DNA of 5,307 nt from Candidatus Pacearchaeota archaeon UBA284. GTDB taxonomy: Archaea; Nanobdellota; Nanobdellia; Pacearchaeales; UBA284. This document shows positions 1 through 4,938 of this stretch, piece after piece; position 1 is the stretch's first letter, and the number at the start of each line of letters is the position of its first letter. The position numbers and the translations under genes are program-made. The notes under the pieces were generated by a model. It was not told where the DNA came from. It worked only from the letters and a program-made list of their open reading frames with translations, and made no database searches. The DNA lies in the NCBI GenBank assembly GCA_002499185.1, contig DAKN01000055.1:1-5307 (forward strand), in the 5' to 3' direction.

Positions 1-344
1 TCATCTATGCTTTCTATTTCGAATTTAGCATCACATGGTCCTATTCTATCTATAGTTTCTACAGCTGCTGCTATTAATGTTGTTTCAGCTTTATCAATAG
101 AAGTTGGAATTGTAACAATGCCGTGTGTTTCTGTTGTTTCACCTTCTCCAGAAACAGACATTTCTGCGTCAATTCTTCCTATTTTTCCTTCTTTTTGTAA
201 TTGTCTTAATTCTAATTCTTCTCCAAGTAATCCTTCTGTCTGTCCAAAAACAGCTCCGATTACATCTGGTTTTTCAACAACGCCCCTTGTAGTAAATTTT
301 GCTTTTACCAAATATTTAATTGAGGGCGGACTTGCTTTTCCCAT
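1..344 (-). CDS. dnaG: Archaeal DnaG primase-like protein, N-terminal part (cut by left window edge)
   Basis: The first 114 codons are visible, starting MGKASPPSIKYLVKAKF; the rest lies off the left edge. The segments VVEKPDVIGAVFGQTEGLLG (residues 22-41), LRQLQKEGKIGRI (46-58) and IAAAVETIDRIGPC (91-104) are typical of the archaeal DnaG N-terminal region, which precedes the TOPRIM domain. The TOPRIM domain would be outside the window, so catalytic residues cannot be judged. In archaea this protein is known as a bacterial-type primase homologue and as a subunit associated with the RNA exosome. The start at 344 is well supported by a strong Shine-Dalgarno sequence, GGAGGT at 355-360, ten bases upstream. 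The gene is separated from its upstream neighbour by about 300 bp that holds its promoter and a hammerhead ribozyme on the other strand. Family recognition is confident; the function is from family knowledge. Confidence 0.93.
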   Translation of the reverse strand, partial: MGKASPPSIKYLVKAKFTTRGVVEKPDVIGAVFGQTEGLLGEELELRQLQKEGKIGRIDAEMSVSGEGETTETHGIVTIPTSIDKAETTLIAAAVETIDRIGPCDAKFEIESID

Positions 345-354
345 TTTTTATTTT

Positions 355-360
355 ACCTCC
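355..360 (-). promoter_or_regulatory. Shine-Dalgarno site of dnaG
   Basis: GGAGGT on the minus strand lies ten bases before the ATG at 342-344. It is the strongest SD in the window and fixes the dnaG start. Confidence 0.85.
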
Positions 361-403
361 GATATATTTTGTACTTATTACTTATATCAATAACAGAATT
401 CAT

Positions 404-424
404 TTAATCCCAATAGGGAATTAA
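404..424 (-). promoter_or_regulatory. Hairpin in the dnaG upstream region
   Basis: TTAAT then CCC (404-411) pairs with GGG (416-418) and ATTAA (420-424), with a four-base loop (412-415) and one bulged base at 419. That gives eight base pairs. It lies about 45 bases before the dnaG SD, so it would be in the 5' leader if the distal promoter is used. No T-run follows, so a terminator is unlikely. Its role is unknown; it could be a protein-binding site or a chance fold. Confidence 0.35.
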
Positions 425-525
425 GTATAATCCTGTGATAAGTGATATCAAGTGATTTAATTTAATTGATTAAATTGATAAAATATAAAATATTCGAGGA
501 TATTTAAAGGTTTTGATTAGTAATA

Positions 526-533
526 TTTATAAA
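526..533 (+). promoter_or_regulatory. TATA-like box upstream of the hammerhead RNA
   Basis: TTTATAAA is a good match to an archaeal TATA box. Archaeal transcription usually starts about 25 bases beyond the box, which here predicts a start near 552-557, right at the 5' strand of ribozyme stem III (551-557). A second box, TATTTAAA at 501-508, would start transcription near 531 and include the whole of stem III. Because both boxes read as TATA elements on either strand, they may also serve dnaG. Confidence 0.4.
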
Positions 534-550
534 GAACAAAACAGATAATT

Positions 551-610
551 AATCAGTCAGCGGGTTTTTAAGTCCTGCTCTGATGAGGCAAATTCAAGCC
601 GAAACTAATT
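551..610 (+). ncRNA. Type III hammerhead self-cleaving ribozyme
   Basis: All parts of the hammerhead fold are present in order. The cleavage triplet GTC is at 556-558, with the predicted cut between 558 and 559. Stem I is AGCGGG (559-564) paired with CCTGCT (574-579), six pairs including one G-U, closed by a nine-base loop. The core CTGATGA is at 580-586. Stem II is GGC (587-589) with GCC (598-600) and an eight-base loop. The second core box GAAA is at 601-604. Stem III pairs 551-557 with 604-610, seven positions with one A-C mismatch at 554/607. Because the open ends are in stem III, this is a type III (circularly permuted) hammerhead. The invariant core residues all match the known consensus. 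Stem II is short and stem III imperfect, so activity as a monomer may be weak. It is flanked by a TATA-like box and a T-run, and lies opposite to all the protein genes. Self-cleavage is inferred from structure, not shown. Confidence 0.9.
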
Positions 611-625
611 TTTCTTTGAATTTTT
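609..625 (+). terminator. T-rich probable terminator after the hammerhead RNA
   Basis: A run of five T (609-613), then CTTTG, then five more T (621-625) follows stem III immediately. Archaeal transcription commonly stops at such T-runs without needing a hairpin. If used, it would release an RNA of roughly 60-75 nt consisting almost only of the ribozyme. Confidence 0.45.
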
Positions 626-644
626 CATCGATCCGCGCCGAAAT

Positions 645-836
645 TTATTTCTTTCTCCCTCGGAAAAATGAGAAGTAGATAACTAAAGTCAACCATATAA
701 TTCCTATAATAAATACGGGGTAATATTCTTGAAATCTCATAAAAGATATAAAAATAAATAGTATTGGAATTGCCCAAAAGATTATCTTTCTCTTCATATG
801 CCCCGAATAACTTTCAACAACCACTCTTTCAGCCAT
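645..836 (-). CDS. Small two-helix membrane protein of unknown function
   Basis: This 63-residue protein is not recognised. It has a polar N-terminus (1-17), a hydrophobic helix at about 18-33, a short polar loop with QEYY, a second hydrophobic helix at about 40-58, and a basic end RGRKK. The positive-inside rule suggests both ends are cytoplasmic. The start at 836 has no clear SD; an alternative start at Met14 (797) has GGGG four bases upstream and would leave just the two helices with a KRK lead. It begins 48 bases after the nuclease gene stops, so it may be the last gene of that operon, although TTTATAC around 877-883 could be its own TATA box. No function can be assigned. The lack of a recognised motif leaves some chance that it is not a real gene, but its clean hydrophobic pattern argues that it is. 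Confidence 0.6.
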   Translation of the reverse strand: MAERVVVESYSGHMKRKIIFWAIPILFIFISFMRFQEYYPVFIIGIIWLTLVIYFSFFRGRKK

Positions 837-884
837 TTTGTTATTAGCTCTCTTATTTTGGAATTTTCCCCAAGTATAAAAAAT

Positions 885-1769
885 TTAATGAAATCGCCTT
901 CTTGGTTTAAGGTATTTTTTATTCTTGTGCCAAGGTTTAAGTTTTTTGCGAGGCCCATGCCTCCCCCGTATTAATTTCTTAGCTTGATGAATATTTATTA
1001 TTCTTTCTTTTAATAATTTAAAAATGATTGCTTCTTTTTTTCTGTGAAGGATGAATGCGATTTCATTTAAGGATCTGCCAGACTTATACAGTTCGTATAA
1101 ATTTTTAATTTCTTTAGTATCCCATTGTTTTCCTTGATCTGTTCCTACGGTTAAATTTTGATCTGTTATGATCTCTTTATTTTCTGTTCTTTCGTAAGAA
1201 TATCCCCTATTATTAAAATCCTCTATATAAGTAAATTTAATCTCCCCCGGAGTATATGGTTGCTTAAAAGATTTACCAACGATTTTTTCTGAAATTTCTT
1301 CTATTAACTGACCAATTAAATTTTCATCTCCTAATAATCTTCTTGTCTTTCCGATATACTTTTTTCTTATTTTTAATGGAATCTCTGAAAATGGTCTTAA
1401 GGAATCTAATGAAACAAATTTTTTCCCATTTCTATGTATTTCTTTAAGAGATTGACAATGCATTGAATCCTTTGTTAATAGTATAACTAATGTTGCAGGA
1501 TAATTAAAAAGATCATTTTGATTTATTATTCCAAATGTTCGATATTTAACTTCAACGAAAAATGCTTCATTTCTTTCATTTATTACAATAAAATCCGGAT
1601 AATGCCTAATATAATTTCCAGCAGGTCCACCCAACAGATTATATCTATCGGCTAATTGAGAAAATGTTTTTTCATATCCTGAATGAATAACCTTAAAACC
1701 AGCTTCCTTAAACATTTGACCAACGATTTTTTCAGCAATTTTTCCTTTTTTCATACATTCATCAACCAT
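885..1769 (-). CDS. PD-(D/E)XK nuclease-like protein with C-terminal helix-turn-helix-like region
   Basis: The N-terminal 100 residues carry a PD-(D/E)XK nuclease pattern: helix GKIAEKIVGQMF with Glu13, then YPDFIVI with Asp59, then FFVEVKYR with Glu73 and Lys75. These match the metal-binding and catalytic positions of the restriction-endonuclease/Holliday-resolvase fold. A middle region (about 100-210) is unassigned. Residues 215-260 (QWDTKEIKNLYELYKSGRSL onward, then NEIAFILHRKKEAI) resemble a helix-turn-helix of the kind that binds DNA, and the tail (264-294) is very basic. DNA cleavage or junction processing is therefore likely, but substrate and role are unknown. The start at 1769 directly abuts the stop of the preceding RHH-like gene, with AAGGAG ten bases upstream inside that gene, implying translational coupling. 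Met6 (1754) is a weaker alternative. Possible roles include defence, mobile-element or repair nuclease. Confidence 0.75.
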   Translation of the reverse strand: MVDECMKKGKIAEKIVGQMFKEAGFKVIHSGYEKTFSQLADRYNLLGGPAGNYIRHYPDFIVINERNEAFFVEVKYRTFGIINQNDLFNYPATLVILLTKDSMHCQSLKEIHRNGKKFVSLDSLRPFSEIPLKIRKKYIGKTRRLLGDENLIGQLIEEISEKIVGKSFKQPYTPGEIKFTYIEDFNNRGYSYERTENKEIITDQNLTVGTDQGKQWDTKEIKNLYELYKSGRSLNEIAFILHRKKEAIIFKLLKERIINIHQAKKLIRGRHGPRKKLKPWHKNKKYLKPRRRFH

Positions 1770-2033
1770 TTAATGCCTTCTCCTTTTATATTTATATGAT
1801 TTACCCCTCTTATTTTTAAATATCTTTCTAAAATTTTCTTCTCTCGAATAATCTCCACCATATTCTTCCTGTGGTTGAATATAGCCTAATTGTTTAAGTG
1901 CCTCATTCATAATTTTAGTAATACTTAAATTATTATCTAAAATAAATTTATTTTGACTTGAAGTTAATCTAATATTTACCCTTACATTTCTTCTTTCATG
2001 TATTTTTGTGTTTTGTACATCTTTTATTTCCAT
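1770..2033 (-). CDS. Small basic ribbon-helix-helix-like protein
   Basis: The protein has 87 residues from Met at 2033. The segment RRNVRVNIRLTSSQNKFI, followed by a turn and then SITKIMNEALKQLGY, fits a ribbon-helix-helix fold: one beta strand and two helices, as found in small DNA-binding repressors and antitoxins. The C-terminal third is rich in Lys, Arg and Tyr and ends KYKRRRH, likely adding nucleic-acid contacts. A longer reading from GTG at 2078 is possible, but that codon touches the TATA box (2079-2086) and lies upstream of the expected transcript start near 2056, so I prefer 2033, which has AAGGA at 2048-2052 upstream. The stop is immediately followed by the nuclease ATG, so the two are almost certainly co-translated. 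It may regulate the operon or act with the nuclease; an antitoxin role is a guess. Fold assignment is by pattern only. Confidence 0.7.
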   Translation of the reverse strand: MEIKDVQNTKIHERRNVRVNIRLTSSQNKFILDNNLSITKIMNEALKQLGYIQPQEEYGGDYSREENFRKIFKNKRGKSYKYKRRRH

Positions 2034-2078
2034 TTTTATTTTGTCTTTCCTTTGTATGTATCTTGTATGTACAAGCAC

Positions 2079-2093
2079 TATTTAAACTTTTCG
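2079..2093 (-). promoter_or_regulatory. Archaeal promoter (BRE plus TATA box) of the RHH-nuclease operon
   Basis: On the minus strand CGAAAAG (2087-2093) is a BRE-like element directly before TTTAAATA (2079-2086). Transcription would start near 2056, about 23 bases before the ATG at 2033. This position argues against the upstream GTG start at 2078. Confidence 0.65.
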
Positions 2094-2103
2094 TTTTTCT
2101 AAG

Positions 2104-2177
2104 TTGGAAAAAAGATTCACATCTAATAAATTAAAAAATAAAAAAGAAAAAATAGAAATTAAAAAATAAAAATTAAA
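2104..2177 (-). terminator. T-rich terminator region of the aEF1A gene
   Basis: Directly after the aEF1A stop, the minus strand carries repeated runs of four to six T over about 50 bases (2128-2177), with a further run at 2108-2113. There is no strong hairpin. Several T-runs in series are typical of archaeal termination after highly expressed genes, and they separate aEF1A from the RHH-nuclease promoter. Confidence 0.65.
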
Positions 2178-3464
2178 TTAAATTTTCTTTGCCACTAAGT
2201 CTATACAGACACCTGCTGCGACTGTTGCACCTGCATCTCTGATAGCGAATCTTGCCATGTGAGGGTTAACGCTTTGTTTTTCAATAACAACTGGCTTAAC
2301 TGGTCTCATTTTAACAATCGCTACATCACCATTCTTCAAGAATTCTGGATGTTCCTGAGAAACTTGTCCAGTTTTTGGATCGATTTTTTTAACCAATTCT
2401 ACAAACTGTACTGGAATCTGTGCTGTGTGGATATGCATAACTGGAGTATAACCTTGTGCTATAACAGTTGGGTGGTTAATAATAGCCACTTGTGCTGTAA
2501 TTTCTTCGGCAAGGCTTGGTGGGTTGCTTACTGGAGCAATTACGTCTCCTCTTGCAATATCTCCCTTGTTAATACCTCTCAAGTTAATACCTACATTATC
2601 ACCAGCTAATCCTTCTTTTAATGCTTCGTGATGCATTTCAACAGTCTTTACTTCGCCGACTACTCCTATACCAGTTTTTGCTGGTAAAATGATTACTTTG
2701 TCACCAGGCCTCATGATACCTGTTTCGATTTTTCCTACTGGAACTGTTCCTACACCAGTTATTGTATAAACATCCTGGATAGGCATTCTCATAGGCATAT
2801 CGGTTGGTTTCTTAGGTTCTTCAAACAAGTCAAATTGTTCTATCAATGTTGGACCATTGTACCATTTCAATTTGTCTGTTCTCTTTGTTATATTCTCTCC
2901 TTCGAATGCACTTGCTGGAATAAAATTTACATTTTCAATTTTATATCCTGCTGTTTTCAAAAGGACAGTCATATCTTCTTTAACCTTAGTGTATTTTGCC
3001 TGATCGTAGTTGACTACGTCCATCTTGTTGACTAAAACGGCTATTTGTTGGACTCCCATTGTTCTGCAAAGCCAAACGTGTTCTTTTGTCTGTGCCATAA
3101 CTCCTTCAGGAGCAGCTACAGTCAAAATAGCGGCGTCTGCTTGTGATGTACCAGTAATCATATTTTTAATAAAATCTTTGTGTCCTGGTGCATCAATAAT
3201 GGTTACAGAGAATTTCTTTGTTACGATTTTTTTGTATGACAAATCAATTGTAACTCCCCTTTCTCTTTCTTCCTTAAGCTGGTCCATAGCGAATGCAAAC
3301 TCGAAACCTTTTTTTCCAAGTTTTTCAGCTAAGTCCCTCATCTTTGCTAGTTCTTGTTCTGAAAATTTTCCAGTTTCGTACAAAAGTCTACCAATAGATG
3401 TGCTTTTACCGTGGTCAACGTGTCCTATAAAGACAATGTTAAATGTTGGTTTTTCTGCTGCCAT
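2178..3464 (-). CDS. tuf: Translation elongation factor aEF1A (EF-1 alpha / EF-Tu homologue)
   Basis: This is a full-length 428-residue GTPase that delivers aminoacyl-tRNA to the ribosome in the cytoplasm. G1 is GHVDHGKST (14-22), G2 is RGVTID (69-74), G3 is DAPGH (91-95), G4 is NKMD (146-149) and G5 is SAF (185-187). Beta-barrel domains 2 and 3 follow, ending in the conserved MARFAIRDAGATVAAGVC stretch near the C-terminus. Length and motif order are normal for archaeal EF1A. The start at 3464 gives the expected short N-terminus before the P-loop; no clear SD precedes it. A TATA box at 3513-3520 suggests a leader of about 27 nt. Upstream is the RuBisCO gene, downstream a strong T-rich terminator, so it is probably transcribed alone. 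In archaea this factor is also known to carry aPelota and aRF1. Nothing unusual is seen. Confidence 0.98.
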   Translation of the reverse strand: MAAEKPTFNIVFIGHVDHGKSTSIGRLLYETGKFSEQELAKMRDLAEKLGKKGFEFAFAMDQLKEERERGVTIDLSYKKIVTKKFSVTIIDAPGHKDFIKNMITGTSQADAAILTVAAPEGVMAQTKEHVWLCRTMGVQQIAVLVNKMDVVNYDQAKYTKVKEDMTVLLKTAGYKIENVNFIPASAFEGENITKRTDKLKWYNGPTLIEQFDLFEEPKKPTDMPMRMPIQDVYTITGVGTVPVGKIETGIMRPGDKVIILPAKTGIGVVGEVKTVEMHHEALKEGLAGDNVGINLRGINKGDIARGDVIAPVSNPPSLAEEITAQVAIINHPTVIAQGYTPVMHIHTAQIPVQFVELVKKIDPKTGQVSQEHPEFLKNGDVAIVKMRPVKPVVIEKQSVNPHMARFAIRDAGATVAAGVCIDLVAKKI

Positions 3465-3512
3465 TTTCTTTTATAGATAAATTTATGTATTAGATTTAAA
3501 ATCGAAAGTATG

Positions 3513-3520
3513 TTTATAAA
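3513..3520 (-). promoter_or_regulatory. TATA box of the aEF1A gene
   Basis: TTTATAAA is preceded on the minus strand by the purine-rich GTAGAAAGA, which may act as BRE. The expected transcript start is near 3490, about 27 bases before the ATG. Confidence 0.6.
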
Positions 3521-3530
3521 TCTTTCTACG

Positions 3531-3560
3531 CAATTTTTAGAATTTTCGATGAAAAAATTG
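3531..3560 (-). repeat. Inverted repeat between RuBisCO and aEF1A
   Basis: CAATTTTT (3531-3538) is the reverse complement of AAAAATTG (3553-3560), leaving a 14-base loop. It lies just after the RuBisCO stop and just before the aEF1A TATA box. On the minus strand it could help RuBisCO transcription end, though no T-run follows the hairpin. In AT-rich DNA such repeats can arise by chance. Confidence 0.3.
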
Positions 3561-3566
3561 CACTCA

Positions 3567-4805
3567 TTATTTATTTTTAAAAAATTCCAGGGCAATTCTT
3601 AATTCTCTGTGTGTTTTTGCATATTCCTTTAAAGAAATATTTTTCATTGTGGCATCAAGTACTTGTCTTGCTGTTTTTGCTCCTGCAAGGGTTCCATCTG
3701 GATGTCCATGAATTCCTCCACCAAATTGTAAAACAACATCTTTTCCAAACATCTTGTAAAGTTCAGGTATCATCAAAGGATGCAAACCGCCTGAAGAAAC
3801 AGGCATCACCTTTTTGATTCCATAAAAATTATCTATTAATGCGTTTTTATTTTCAATAACTTCTTCATGAGTTTCAAACATCTTTCCGACTGCTGTTCCG
3901 ACATGTAACTGATCAAGGCCAATCATTCTTGTTAATCGTGCAATCACTTTCATATTGATTCCATGTTTTATGTTTTTATCAAAAGCAGCATGCCCTGCAC
4001 GATGAGCATGTAAGACTAAATTAAAATTTTCATTACGCAGTGTTTGCAATGCGCTCCAGCCAGATGTAATTATATCAACCATGATATATTCATTTCCATA
4101 ATCTTGAACTAATTTTGCTCTTCTCAACATTTCTTTTGTTTCTGCAGTTATGTTAATCATGTAAATTTTTTTCTCTCCTGTTTCCTTCTCAGCTTTTTCC
4201 TTCATTTTAAAAGTTTCTTTCAATCTTGCTTCAAATTTATTGAATTTTTGAGAAGAAAGATTTTCATCATCTTTAACAACATCGCATCCACCAATCCAAG
4301 CATCATAGGAAACTTTTGCATGATCTTTTGTGTTTAATCCAAGTTTTGGCTTTACTATTGTTCCTATTAGTGGCCTTTTAATTTTGACAATTTTTCTTAT
4401 TCCTTCTATTCCATATTTCGGACCAGGAAAACTTTTTGCAATATTTTCTGGAAAAATTATATTGTTTAATCTTAAATTCACAATTTCTTTCATTCCAAAT
4501 ATGTTTCCTGCAATGCTAGACATTATATTTGGCAGGTTGCTTTCTTCGAAAAGTTCATTTGGATAAGCAACTCTTATATTTGCGGATTTATTATTTATTT
4601 TCTTAAGATAAAAAACAGTTGCCGCAAGATTTTTCATGTATTCTTTCACTGTAGAAGTTTCTGTCCATGTTCCAATACTACTTTCAGCCGCAACTGCGCC
4701 CGCAGCATGTTTTAAATCATTTGTCTTTGATTCAAAATAGAATTCACAAATCAAATCTTTTTTTGAAGGTTTGTAACTTAAATCAACATAATCTGAGTAT
4801 TTCAT
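3567..4805 (-). CDS. rbcL: Form III-type ribulose-bisphosphate carboxylase large subunit
   Basis: The 412-residue protein carries the complete RuBisCO active site. By comparison with the plant enzyme, the visible equivalents are Glu41 in AESSIGTWT, Asn101 in GNIFG, Lys152 and Lys154 in TIVKPKLGL, the KDDE motif with Lys178 as the carbamylated lysine and Asp180/Glu181 as Mg ligands, His268-Arg269 in HAHRAGH, His301 and loop-6 Lys308 in HVGTAVGKM, Ser338 in PVSSGG, and FGGG at 361-364. The ending GHPDGTLAGAKTARQ is like archaeal form III. In archaea this enzyme is known to work in the AMP pathway, turning ribulose 1,5-bisphosphate made from AMP into two 3-phosphoglycerates. The two partner genes, AMP phosphorylase and ribose-1,5-bisphosphate isomerase, are not in the window. 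The start has GAGGT (4809-4813) close upstream. The subtype (III-a, III-b, III-c or II/III) needs a tree. Confidence 0.93.
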   Translation of the reverse strand: MKYSDYVDLSYKPSKKDLICEFYFESKTNDLKHAAGAVAAESSIGTWTETSTVKEYMKNLAATVFYLKKINNKSANIRVAYPNELFEESNLPNIMSSIAGNIFGMKEIVNLRLNNIIFPENIAKSFPGPKYGIEGIRKIVKIKRPLIGTIVKPKLGLNTKDHAKVSYDAWIGGCDVVKDDENLSSQKFNKFEARLKETFKMKEKAEKETGEKKIYMINITAETKEMLRRAKLVQDYGNEYIMVDIITSGWSALQTLRNENFNLVLHAHRAGHAAFDKNIKHGINMKVIARLTRMIGLDQLHVGTAVGKMFETHEEVIENKNALIDNFYGIKKVMPVSSGGLHPLMIPELYKMFGKDVVLQFGGGIHGHPDGTLAGAKTARQVLDATMKNISLKEYAKTHRELRIALEFFKNK

Positions 4806-4842
4806 TTTACCTCTTTTTTATTCTAATAAAAAGAAAGACCCA

Positions 4843-4850
4843 TTTATTAA
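4843..4850 (-). promoter_or_regulatory. Candidate TATA box of the RuBisCO gene
   Basis: TTAATAAA on the minus strand would start transcription near 4820, giving a short leader that holds the GAGGT ribosome site. A competing box, TTTTATAC at about 4882-4889, would give a leader of about 55 nt. The choice is not certain. Confidence 0.35.
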
Positions 4851-4938
4851 TCTTACTTTATTTTTACAGTCAACATAAAAACGTATAAAATCTTTTTCTT
4901 GTATTAGAATTGTCTAATTCTTCATTCTTGTAAATTAT

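Larger units (their letters stand above)
361..550. promoter_or_regulatory. AT-rich divergent intergenic region: dnaG leader and promoter candidates
   Basis: No coding potential is apparent here. Reading toward dnaG on the minus strand, a good TATA candidate is TTTAAATA at 501-508 with AAAACC just upstream as a possible BRE; it would put transcription start near 478 and give a leader of about 134 nt. A nearer candidate is ATTATACTT around 423-431. TTTATAAA at 526-533 is its own reverse complement and could serve either strand. The leader holds a hairpin at 404-424, three GTGAT repeats (plus strand, from 435, 442 and 452) and an AT-only palindrome at 459-476. Which promoter is used cannot be decided by eye. 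Confidence 0.45.

Noticed and set aside
7..393. Plus-strand open frame of 128 codons opposite dnaG
   Set aside because: The minus strand here encodes a clear DnaG N-terminus with a strong ribosome site; the plus-strand frame is a shadow with no recognisable protein.
581..610. C/D-box guide RNA, from TGATGA at 581-586 resembling a C box
   Set aside because: No D box (CTGA) lies at a suitable distance downstream and no C'/D' pair is seen. The hammerhead explains the same bases together with the flanking stems and GAAA.
627..644. Second, decayed hammerhead copy, from GCCGAAA at 637-643
   Set aside because: No CTGATGA core and no pairing stems precede it; the match is only to one short core box.
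3010..3480. Plus-strand open frame of 156 codons opposite aEF1A
   Set aside because: It lies wholly opposite the conserved GTPase domain of aEF1A and has no start signals or recognisable motifs.
4904..4920. Small palindrome (TTAGA, then TCTAA) after the CBS gene as a terminator
   Set aside because: The arms are only five bases, overlap an alternative pairing, and no T-run follows on the minus strand; expected by chance in AT-rich DNA.
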